Assembly: GCA_030691585.1 (NCBI GenBank)
Contig: JAUYEC010000121.1
Coordinates: forward strand, 1-5,350
Direction: 5' to 3'
DNA: 5,350 bases
Source of the DNA: Candidatus Omnitrophota bacterium
Lineage (GTDB): Bacteria; Omnitrophota; Gorgyraeia; Gygaellales; Profunditerraquicolaceae
Of this stretch, positions 1-5,350 are shown piece by piece. The position numbers and the translations under genes were made by a program. Numbering within the stretch: the first letter of the stretch is position 1; each line of letters begins with the position of its first letter. The notes beneath the pieces were generated by a model. That model made no database searches and was not told the origin of the DNA. It was given only the letters and a program-made list of their open reading frames with translations.

Positions 1-1361
1 GCAAAAAAGATGTTTTCGAGCCGATTAATCCGCCTGTTGTAAATATGTATACTTGCGGAGTCACGGTCTATGATGAAAGCCATATCGGCCATGCCAGAAG
101 TCTATATATTTTTGACGTCATCAAGCGCTATCTTAAATACCGCGGTTTTCAGGTTAAGTTCGTGCGCAATATCACCGACATAGACGATAAGATCATCAAC
201 CGCGCCAATGAACTCAAGGTTAGCTGGGATGAATTGGTGGAGAAATATATCGCCAGCTACTATGAGGATTTGAAGAGCCTGGGTATTGATAAAGCCGATG
301 TAGAACCGCGCGCAACGCAAAATATTCCAGAAATGATCGAGCACATCCGGGGCCTGATCGATAAGGGTTTCGCCTATGAAGCAGGCGGTGACGTCTATTT
401 TAGCGTTCGGAAGTTCGCTGAATACGGAAAATTATCAGGCCAGTCCATAGACCGGATGGAAACGGGAGTGCGTATCGATCCGACGGAACATAAATTGGAC
501 CCGCTGGATTTTGCTTTATGGAAGAAATCAAAAGAAAATGAGCCTTCTTGGGAAAGCCCGTGGTCAAAGGGGAGGCCGGGTTGGCATATAGAGTGCTCTG
601 TGATGAGCCGGAAATCCCTCGGGACCGATACTTTGGACATTCATGCAGGCGGAAGAGACCTGATTTTTCCGCACCACGAGAACGAGATCGCCCAGGCCGA
701 GGCATTGACCGGCAAGCCCTTTGCTAAATACTGGATGCATGGCGGGTTGCTCACGATCAACAACCAAAAGATGTCCAAGTCGCTGGCAAATTTCGTGACT
801 ATAAAGAATTTCCTGGCACAGCACAGGGACGCAGATATACTGAAATTATTCTTTCTTTCCGCGCATTACTCCAGTCCGATAGATTATAACGATAAAAAAA
901 TAGAAGAGACAAAAGAGGCGCTGGAGAGGATTTTGATCTTGATGGATAAGGCTAATGCGGCGCAGCAGGCTAAAGCCGAAGGGAAAAAATTTCCGGAGAT
1001 CGAAAGACTCAAAACGGATTTCCTGGGGGCGATGGACGATGACTTTAATACTCCTCAAGCCCTGGCGGCAATATTCGAATTAGTTACATTTACGAATAAA
1101 AATATTGCTGATCCTGATTTTGCTTCTACGGCAAGAGACACACTAAGAGAATTGCTAGGCGTATTAGGTATATCTCTTGAAGTGTCCGGTTCTAACCAAA
1201 TTTCAGACGCTGATATTAAGAAAAAACTTGTAGAAAGAGATTCCGCGCGTCGAGAAAAGCAATACGCGCTCTCCGATAAGATACGTAGGGAACTGGAAGA
1301 GAAGGGTGTAATCTTAGAAGACGCCAAAGACGGCTCAACCACCTGGCGTAGGAAATTATGA
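1..1361 (+). CDS. cysS: Cysteinyl-tRNA synthetase (class I), 5'-truncated by window edge
   Basis: Charges tRNA-Cys with cysteine using ATP in the cytoplasm. The reading frame is open from base 3, upstream of the ATG at 45, and the codons before that ATG read KKDVFEPINPPVVN. This matches the stretch that precedes the conserved MYxCGxTVYD block in CysRS, so the ATG at 45 is an internal methionine and the true start lies roughly ten codons outside the window. Numbering from that methionine: the HIGH signature is at residues 13-16 (bases 81-92) and KMSKS at 242-246 (bases 768-782). The expected zinc ligands are Cys4, Cys184 (HIECS), His210 and Glu214 (PHHENE). The NITDIDDKI block follows the Rossmann start, and a helical anticodon-binding region forms the C-terminus. 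The in-window length of about 452 codons plus the missing N-terminus fits the family size of about 460. The stop TGA overlaps the tmk start (ATGA), suggesting translational coupling. Identification is very secure. Confidence 0.97.
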   Translation, partial: KKDVFEPINPPVVNMYTCGVTVYDESHIGHARSLYIFDVIKRYLKYRGFQVKFVRNITDIDDKIINRANELKVSWDELVEKYIASYYEDLKSLGIDKADVEPRATQNIPEMIEHIRGLIDKGFAYEAGGDVYFSVRKFAEYGKLSGQSIDRMETGVRIDPTEHKLDPLDFALWKKSKENEPSWESPWSKGRPGWHIECSVMSRKSLGTDTLDIHAGGRDLIFPHHENEIAQAEALTGKPFAKYWMHGGLLTINNQKMSKSLANFVTIKNFLAQHRDADILKLFFLSAHYSSPIDYNDKKIEETKEALERILILMDKANAAQQAKAEGKKFPEIERLKTDFLGAMDDDFNTPQALAAIFELVTFTNKNIADPDFASTARDTLRELLGVLGISLEVSGSNQISDADIKKKLVERDSARREKQYALSDKIRRELEEKGVILEDAKDGSTTWRRKL

Positions 1362-1963
1362 AAGGTAAATTTATTACATTCGAAGGTTCTGAGGGCTGCG
1401 GGAAGAGCACGCAGTCAAGGCTGCTTTGCGCGTATTTAAGAAGCAAGGGCTGTGACGTGCTCTACCTGCGTGAGCCGGGTGCAACAAAGATTAGCGAGAA
1501 GGTACGCTCGGTCCTCTTGGATAAAAAGAACGACGCGATGTCCGTTGAGTGCGAAATGCTGCTTTATATGGCGGCGCGCGCCCAGATCGTCGCGGAATGT
1601 ATTAAGCCGGCACTTGAGAAGGGCCGGATCGTTATCTGTGACCGTTTCCTGGATTCCACCATTACCTACCAGGGTTATGGTTTAGGCATGGACATCAGCC
1701 TGATTAAATCGATCGGCGGTTTTGTCACTCAAGGCATCAGCCCGGATCTAACCATACTGCTGGACGTGCCGCTCAAAAAAGGGCTGAAGCATAGAGATGG
1801 CAGGCAGGACCGCATAGAACAGCGTTCGTTGTCCTATCACGGCCGCGTGCGCCGTGGTTATTTTAAGCTGGCTAAGGCTGAACCGGCGAGGATCAAGATC
1901 GTCAAGGTCCAGCGGGATTTGCACCAGACGCAGGAAAATATTCGTAAATTGATAGATCTGTAG
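1358..1963 (+). CDS. tmk: Thymidylate kinase (dTMP kinase)
   Basis: Phosphorylates dTMP to dTDP with ATP, an essential step of dTTP supply. The product is 201 aa, normal for bacterial Tmk. The P-loop GSEGCGKS is at residues 10-17. The REPG motif is at 38-41, the DRF motif with downstream Ser100 at 95-100, and YQG at 104-106. The LID region with arginines (HRDGRQDRIEQ, then VRRGY) spans about 145-168. A glycine in the P-loop and arginines in the LID fit the E. coli-like (type II) enzyme. The usual REPGGTxxGE reads REPGATKISE here, a modest deviation unlikely to mean loss of function. The start ATG at 1358 overlaps the cysS stop as ATGA, and TAGGA at 1349-1353 lies 4 bases upstream as a close ribosome-binding site. 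The TAG stop (1961-1963) lies inside the palindrome that follows. The C-terminal helix is present, so the protein appears complete. Confidence 0.96.
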   Translation: MKGKFITFEGSEGCGKSTQSRLLCAYLRSKGCDVLYLREPGATKISEKVRSVLLDKKNDAMSVECEMLLYMAARAQIVAECIKPALEKGRIVICDRFLDSTITYQGYGLGMDISLIKSIGGFVTQGISPDLTILLDVPLKKGLKHRDGRQDRIEQRSLSYHGRVRRGYFKLAKAEPARIKIVKVQRDLHQTQENIRKLIDL

Positions 1964-1988
1964 GGACAGGTGTGAAACCTGTCCCTAC
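1960..1988. repeat. REP-like palindrome A (12-bp arms) overlapping the tmk stop
   Basis: This is a perfect inverted repeat: left arm GTAGGGACAGGT (1960-1971), loop GTGAA (1972-1976), right arm ACCTGTCCCTAC (1977-1988). The outer ten bases of each arm are identical to those of the second palindrome 22 bases downstream. The left arm contains the TAG stop codon of tmk. No T-tract follows, so it does not look like an intrinsic terminator. I infer a dispersed REP/MITE-type element; a conserved RNA hairpin or a protein-binding dyad are alternatives. Confidence 0.8.
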
Positions 1989-2009
1989 GGGAAGAATCGT
2001 CAAAGGTTT

Positions 2010-2040
2010 TGTAGGGACAGCATAATATGCTGTCCCTACA
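2010..2040. repeat. REP-like palindrome B (15-bp arms, one-base centre)
   Basis: The left arm TGTAGGGACAGCATA (2010-2024) and right arm TATGCTGTCCCTACA (2026-2040) are exact reverse complements around A2025. The outer GTAGGGACAG/CTGTCCCTAC is shared with palindrome A, while the inner arm is CATA/TATG instead of GT/AC, with pairing preserved. It lies 5 bases before the holB Shine-Dalgarno sequence. No T-run follows. It is probably another copy of the same small repeat family; a structured 5' leader of holB is the alternative reading. Confidence 0.82.
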
Positions 2041-2045
2041 TTGGG

Positions 2046-2050
2046 AAGGA
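2046..2050 (+). promoter_or_regulatory. Ribosome-binding site that sets the holB start
   Basis: AAGGA at 2046-2050 stands 5 bases before the ATG at 2056. Other in-frame starts are TTG at 2041, which lies upstream of this site, and ATG at 2050, which overlaps it, so neither is correctly spaced. This supports ATG 2056 as the start, giving MSFSAIKGQ, the usual beginning of delta-prime proteins. Confidence 0.7.
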
Positions 2051-2055
2051 TGTGC

Positions 2056-3015
2056 ATGTCATTCTCCGCGATAAAAGGCCAGGATAAACAGATAGCCATG
2101 CTCAAAGTTTATATTGAGCAATCGCGCCTCGAGGGCGGGTATTTGTTTTGCGGGCCGCAGGGTATCGGCAAGAAAATGACGGCGCTAAGTTTGGCCAAGG
2201 CTCTGAATTGTCAGGACGCCGGAATTGACGCCTGCGGTAAATGTCCGTCGTGCCTGAAGATCGGGAAGAAGCAGCATCCCGACGTGCATTTTCTTGAATT
2301 TGACGGCGATGAAATAAAGATCGAATATATCCGCCAGCTGCAGAGAGACGCATCGCTTAGGCCGTATGAGGGCGCAAAGAAGGTTTTTATCATAGACAAC
2401 GCGCATAACCTGACCGCGGATGCCTCTAACGCGCTTTTAAAAATACTGGAGGAGCCGCCTAAGTCGTGCCTGATCATCCTCGTCAGCGACAAGCCCGGGC
2501 TATTGTTCAGGACCATAGTTTCAAGATGCAAGGTAATGAAGTTTTCGCCTCTGGCGCGTTCAGCGCTCAAGGAAACCTTTCAGTCTGACTACGGGCTTGA
2601 CTGCAACCGGGCGCATTACCTGGCCTATTTTTCCGAGGGGCGCCTGGGGCGCGCGCTTTGCCTCAAAGACGAAGACGCCCTTAATGAGAAAAACAAGATC
2701 ATTGATAAACTGGCGTTGTCGCCCGCGGGACGGGGAGCGGATTTAGCTATTAAGGAAAAAGCAGATATGCGCCGCGCCTTAAATATCCTGGCGGCCTGGT
2801 TCAGGGACGCGTATTTGTTAAAGGCCGGCCTGCCGGAGACCGAGATGATCAATTTCGATCGCCGTCAGGAATTATCAATTTATGCAGGATCGTTTACTTT
2901 CACGGAGCTGGACCGGATCATGCAAGTGCTTTCGGATTCGGCGTTTTACCTGGAACGTAATTTAAATATAAAATTGTTAATACACAACTTAAGGGCTCAA
3001 ATATGGAAGGGATAG
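2056..3015 (+). CDS. holB: DNA polymerase III, delta-prime subunit (clamp loader)
   Basis: This is the AAA+ subunit of the clamp loader that, with the delta and tau/gamma subunits, opens and loads the beta sliding clamp on DNA. Predicted length is 319 aa from ATG 2056, close to the usual 320-335. The opening SFSAIKGQDKQIAML is the typical N-terminus. A P-loop-like GPQGIGKK is at residues 33-40, with Lys where Ser/Thr is canonical. A zinc module has Cys52, Cys60, Cys63 and Cys66 (CGKCPSC). The Walker B-like VFIIDNAH is at 110-117, followed by NALLKILEEPP at 125-135 and the SRC motif at 156-158, whose Arg is the trans-acting finger of this family. The C-terminal third is poorly conserved, as expected for the collar domain. 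The zinc module and SRC separate it from unrelated AAA+ proteins. It could in principle be confused with the N-terminus of DnaX, but the short length and the motif context favour HolB. Its 3' end overlaps ricT by 13 bases. Confidence 0.94.
   Translation: MSFSAIKGQDKQIAMLKVYIEQSRLEGGYLFCGPQGIGKKMTALSLAKALNCQDAGIDACGKCPSCLKIGKKQHPDVHFLEFDGDEIKIEYIRQLQRDASLRPYEGAKKVFIIDNAHNLTADASNALLKILEEPPKSCLIILVSDKPGLLFRTIVSRCKVMKFSPLARSALKETFQSDYGLDCNRAHYLAYFSEGRLGRALCLKDEDALNEKNKIIDKLALSPAGRGADLAIKEKADMRRALNILAAWFRDAYLLKAGLPETEMINFDRRQELSIYAGSFTFTELDRIMQVLSDSAFYLERNLNIKLLIHNLRAQIWKG
2991..2995 (+). promoter_or_regulatory. Ribosome-binding site for ricT inside the holB 3' end
   Basis: AAGGG at 2991-2995 is 7 bases before the ATG at 3003, within the last codons of holB. 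It supports the 13-base holB/ricT overlap and coupled translation. Confidence 0.6.
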
Positions 3016-3788
3016 TCTTTGTAAGGTTGCGGGAATCAGGGCAGGTTTTTAATTATCAAGCCGGTAATACAGGCGTCAAAGAAGGCGATTATGTCGTTGT
3101 AGAGCACGACCGCGGCCTGGATTACGGCCGGGTGGTCTCACCTCGCGAGGCATCAGGCGAAGATAAGGCCAAGGAGCAGCAGCCTAAAAAGATCTTGCGC
3201 CGGGCTACAGAGGTAGACTTAAAGCAGATCGAGGATAACCGCGCCAAGGCAAAGGAGGCTTTTTTCTCCTGCGAAAAAAAGATCGTAGAGCGCAAATTAG
3301 ACATGAAAATGGTGCAGGCGGAATATTCTTTTGACCGCTCCAAGATCATCTTTTATTTTACTGCCGACGGGCGCGTGGATTTTCGCGACCTGGTCAAGGA
3401 CCTGGCCAAGGTCTTTAAGGCCAGGATAGAATTGCGGCAGATCGGCGTGCGCGATGAGGCGCGGCTCTGCGGCGGGTACGGTTCTTGCGGCCGCGAACTC
3501 TGCTGTAAGACGTTCTTGAAGGATTTTGAACCGGTGACCATAAAGATGGCCAAGGAAGAAGGCCTGCCTTTGAACCCGCCGAAGATCTCCGGCCTCTGCG
3601 GGAGGCTGATGTGCTGCCTTTATTATGAATACGAGACCTATAAGATATTATCAAAGGGCATGCCCCGCGAAGGAGAACATATCACCATCCAGCAGGGCAA
3701 GGGCAAGGTGATCGGGGTTAACGTTTTTAAGCGCACGGCCACGGTGCATATGGAAGACGGTACACAGGTTGAGGTAAAATATCCGTAG
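3003..3788 (+). CDS. ricT: PSP1-domain protein RicT (YaaT)
   Basis: This is a 261-aa cytoplasmic protein of the PSP1/YaaT family. In Bacillus subtilis, RicT forms the Y-complex with RicA (YmcA) and RicF (YlbF), which carries iron-sulfur clusters and assists RNase Y in maturing certain transcripts; it also affects sporulation, biofilm and competence. Visible features are an N-terminal small barrel-like region (residues 1-47, with GDYVVVEHDRGLDYGRV), a charged helical linker (about 50-105), and the PSP1 core from about 106. The core has the cysteine-rich signature RLCGGYGSCGRELCC (154-168), then SGLCGRLMCC (196-205). Cysteines 156, 162, 167, 168, 199, 204 and 205 are candidate metal or cluster ligands. 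The C-terminal strands VIGVNVFKRTATVHMEDG complete the fold. It sits directly after holB, an adjacency known from Firmicutes and other bacteria. No ricA or ricF lies in this window, so its partner set here is unknown. The family call is secure; the exact cellular role is inferred. Confidence 0.93.
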   Translation: MEGIVFVRLRESGQVFNYQAGNTGVKEGDYVVVEHDRGLDYGRVVSPREASGEDKAKEQQPKKILRRATEVDLKQIEDNRAKAKEAFFSCEKKIVERKLDMKMVQAEYSFDRSKIIFYFTADGRVDFRDLVKDLAKVFKARIELRQIGVRDEARLCGGYGSCGRELCCKTFLKDFEPVTIKMAKEEGLPLNPPKISGLCGRLMCCLYYEYETYKILSKGMPREGEHITIQQGKGKVIGVNVFKRTATVHMEDGTQVEVKYP

Positions 3789-3794
3789 GGGCGG
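3785..3794. repeat. Possible half-site GTAGGGGCGG at the ricT stop
   Basis: GTAGGGGCGG at 3785-3794 includes the ricT TAG stop (3786-3788) and resembles the outer arm of the palindromes between tmk and holB (GTAGGGACAG; 8 of 10 bases match). No matching right arm (CCGCCCCTAC) is present before metG. It may be a decayed half of a related repeat, or coincidence in a short G-rich stretch. Confidence 0.3.
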
Positions 3795-3802
3795 AAAATA
3801 AA

Positions 3803-3860
3803 GGGGACGGTTCTATTTTTTCCGTCCGGGAGAGGTCTTTAAAAAAATAGAACCGTTCCC
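3803..3860. repeat. Long REP-like hairpin between ricT and metG
   Basis: The left arm GGGGACGGTTCTATTTTTT (3803-3821) pairs with 3842-3860 (AAAAAATAGAACCGTTCCC) over 19 positions, with one G-T mismatch (wobble in RNA) at 3806/3857, around a 20-base loop. Loop bases CCGTCC (3822-3827) can alternatively pair with GGACGG (3805-3810), forming a smaller competing hairpin. From memory, arms of this kind (GGGGACGGTTCTATTTT) recur between genes in many uncultured bacteria and may be linked to REP-associated (Y1/TnpA-REP) transposases; that link is recalled, not shown here. The T-run is inside the stem, not after it, so a simple intrinsic terminator is unlikely. The element ends 9 bases before the metG ATG. 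Confidence 0.8.
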
Positions 3861-3869
3861 ACTATTTCT

Positions 3870-5350
3870 ATGAAAAAATTCTATATAACTACGCCTATCT
3901 ATTACGTCAACGCCGCTCCGCATATCGGGCATTCATATACCTGTATTGCTACCGATACCCTGGCTCGTTATATGCGAGGAAAGTTGGGGCAGGATAACGT
4001 CTGGTTCTTGACCGGCACTGATGAGCACGGCCAGAAGATCCAGAAAGCGGCTGATGAAGCCAAAATGTCTCCTCAGGAATTTGCCGACGGTGTGGTTGTC
4101 CAATTCAGGTCACTCTGGCAGAGTTTAAATATCTCTAACGACGATTTTATCCGCACCACCGAATCTCGCCACATAAAAACCGTTCAGCGGGTATTGGAAA
4201 TCTTGCATCAAAAAGGCGATATCTACCAGGACAAATACGAGGGTTGGTATTGCACGCCCTGCGAGACCTTCTGGCCGCCGGCTCAGGCCCAGGATAATCT
4301 CTGCCCGGATTGCATTAGGCCGCTGGAGAAGATCAGTGAGACCAATTATTTCTTCCGGCTTTCAAAATATCAGGAGTGGCTGGCTAATTACATCGATGGC
4401 CATCTTGATTTTATCCGCCCAGAAACCCGGCGCAATGAGGTGTTAAGTTTCTTAAAATCAAACAAGCTGGCTGACCTGTGTATTTCACGGCCGAGCGAGC
4501 GGATGAGCTGGGGTATTCCGCTGCCTTTTAGCCCGGAGCATGTTACTTATGTCTGGTTTGACGCGTTGATTAATTATATCAGCGCTGTGGGAGAGTTTGA
4601 CGCGGACGGAAATTATAAATCTAAATGGTGGGGCGCTGATACCGAGATCGTGCATATGATCGGCAAGGATATTTTAAGGCAGCACGCCGTTTATTGGCCG
4701 ATCATCCTGCAGGCGCTTGGGATCAGGATGCCGGATGCGGTTTTTGCCCACGGTTGGTGGATGATTAACCAGGATAAGATGTCTAAATCCAAAGGCAATG
4801 TGGTAAACCCGATAGATATGGTGAATAAATTCGGCATAGATACTTACCGTTATTTTCTTTTGCGCGACGTTCCATTCGGAATGGATGGAAATTTTTCCGA
4901 GGAGGCGATCATCAAAAGGTTTAACGGCGACCTGGCCAATGACCTGGGCAACCTGGTATACCGGACGCTGACTATGGTTGAGAAATATTATCAGGGGGCG
5001 GTCCCGGCTGCCGGGAAGCCTGACGACGAGGGGGAAAAAATATATGCCGCGATAAATGCCCTCAAGCAAGAGATAGGGCCGATGCTGACTGCCGCCGGTA
5101 ATTTTGATTTCGGCGCCGGCCTTGAGAAGATTTGGGGTGTTGTCAATATGGCCAATAAATACGTGGAGCAGACCAAGCCCTGGAACCTGGCAAAAGAAAA
5201 TAAGGCCGAAGAGTTGAAGGTTTTTATACGTTTACTCGTAGACGTGATCAGGGCAAGTGCCGCGCAGGTTTATCCGTTTATGCCGCAGACTGCCGAATCG
5301 ATAAATGTTCAAATAGGCGCAGAGAAGATCAACAAGGGCAAACCGTTATT
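3870..5350 (+). CDS. metG: Methionyl-tRNA synthetase (class I), 3'-truncated by window edge
   Basis: Charges elongator and initiator tRNA-Met with methionine using ATP. The frame is open for 493 codons to the window end with no stop. The start MKKFYITTPIYYVN is the classic MetRS N-terminus, and an in-frame TAA at 3840-3842 with no ATG/GTG/TTG after it fixes ATG 3870. HIGH is at residues 18-21 (bases 3921-3932). TGTDEHGQKI (48-57) is the conserved block leading into the connective peptide. A single zinc knuckle has Cys128, Cys131, Cys145 and Cys148 (YCTPC...CPDC), followed by NYFFRLSKY. Then come SWGIPLP and VWFDALINY (methionine pocket region), GKDILRQH, HGWW and KMSKS at 303-307 (bases 4776-4790, QDKMSKSKGN). 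The helical anticodon-binding domain follows (NDLGNLVYR, then KPWNLAKE). Whether a C-terminal EMAP-like tRNA-binding domain follows cannot be seen. No Shine-Dalgarno motif precedes the ATG, because a repeat hairpin abuts it. Confidence 0.97.
   Translation, partial: MKKFYITTPIYYVNAAPHIGHSYTCIATDTLARYMRGKLGQDNVWFLTGTDEHGQKIQKAADEAKMSPQEFADGVVVQFRSLWQSLNISNDDFIRTTESRHIKTVQRVLEILHQKGDIYQDKYEGWYCTPCETFWPPAQAQDNLCPDCIRPLEKISETNYFFRLSKYQEWLANYIDGHLDFIRPETRRNEVLSFLKSNKLADLCISRPSERMSWGIPLPFSPEHVTYVWFDALINYISAVGEFDADGNYKSKWWGADTEIVHMIGKDILRQHAVYWPIILQALGIRMPDAVFAHGWWMINQDKMSKSKGNVVNPIDMVNKFGIDTYRYFLLRDVPFGMDGNFSEEAIIKRFNGDLANDLGNLVYRTLTMVEKYYQGAVPAAGKPDDEGEKIYAAINALKQEIGPMLTAAGNFDFGAGLEKIWGVVNMANKYVEQTKPWNLAKENKAEELKVFIRLLVDVIRASAAQVYPFMPQTAESINVQIGAEKINKGKPL

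Noticed and set aside
45..47. ATG at 45 as the cysS start
   Set aside because: The frame is open back to base 3, and the upstream codons match the CysRS N-terminus; Met45 lies in the conserved MYTCG block, so it is internal.
400..705. Antisense ORFs opposite cysS, and similar ones opposite holB and ricT
   Set aside because: They are basic or low-complexity translations antisense to well-supported genes, without start signals or recognisable domains.
1075..1235. A/T-richer patch late in cysS as a sign of recombination
   Set aside because: The protein remains a normal CysRS C-terminal region and the shift is modest; it is weak evidence without codon statistics.
1452..1685. 77-aa + strand ORF inside tmk
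   Set aside because: It overlaps tmk in another frame, has no recognisable motif, and tmk codes convincingly over this whole stretch.
1960..2040. Palindromes as Rho-independent terminators of tmk
   Set aside because: Neither stem is followed by a T-tract, and holB continues directly downstream in the same direction.
1960..2040. Short CRISPR-like array
   Set aside because: There are only two palindromic units, with differing centres, a 22-base gap and no cas genes; they are not direct repeats with regular spacers.
2041..2052. TTG at 2041 or ATG at 2050 as the holB start
   Set aside because: The only ribosome-binding site (AAGGA, 2046-2050) lies downstream of the first and overlaps the second; ATG 2056 has proper spacing and gives the family-typical N-terminus.
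3803..3869. T-box or other riboswitch upstream of metG
   Set aside because: The gap is only about 80 bases, lacks recognisable T-box or SAM riboswitch core motifs, and is accounted for by the long inverted repeat.
4674..5069. 131-aa ORF on the - strand opposite metG
   Set aside because: It is a shadow of the metG frame; the + strand encodes HGWW, KMSKS and the anticodon-binding domain here, and the antisense protein shows no family features.
1..5350. A new defence, mobile or biosynthetic system
   Set aside because: All coding sequence is assigned to five well-known housekeeping families; no unexplained coding stretch remains.

Overview
This window is a compact bacterial housekeeping gene cluster with every gene on the + strand. 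In order it holds the 3' part of cysS (cysteinyl-tRNA synthetase), tmk (thymidylate kinase), holB (DNA polymerase III delta-prime clamp-loader subunit), ricT (the PSP1-domain protein also called YaaT), and the 5' part of metG (methionyl-tRNA synthetase). The cysS start lies a few codons upstream of base 1, and metG runs off the right edge. All five identifications rest on clear family motifs. cysS/tmk overlap by 4 bases and holB/ricT by 13, so the cluster looks like one co-directional transcription unit. I see no convincing promoter or terminator inside it.

The only non-coding DNA is about 90 bases between tmk and holB and about 80 bases between ricT and metG. Both gaps are occupied largely by inverted repeats that look like small dispersed REP/MITE-type elements. 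The first gap holds two palindromes with the shared outer arm GTAGGGACAG...CTGTCCCTAC and different but internally matched inner arms. The second gap holds a long hairpin with arms GGGGACGGTTCTATTTTTT / AAAAAATAGAACCGTTCCC, ending 9 bases before the metG ATG. The repeats reach into gene boundaries: the tmk stop codon is part of the first palindrome, and metG has no recognisable Shine-Dalgarno sequence where the hairpin abuts it.

Organism: a bacterium with a bacterial-type clamp loader, Shine-Dalgarno-led genes and roughly balanced base composition by eye. The tmk-holB-ricT-metG order resembles the Bacillus tmk...holB-yaaT...metS neighbourhood. The repeat types and the general look of the proteins remind me of uncultured phyla such as Omnitrophota, but that is a low-confidence impression and cannot be settled from this window.

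Joint function: the genes supply dTDP for DNA synthesis (Tmk), load the sliding clamp (HolB), charge tRNA with the two sulfur amino acids (CysS, MetG), and probably act in RNA processing (RicT). I do not find an undescribed defence, mobile or biosynthetic system here. What merits a second look is the set of intergenic palindromes and how they sit on the gene boundaries.
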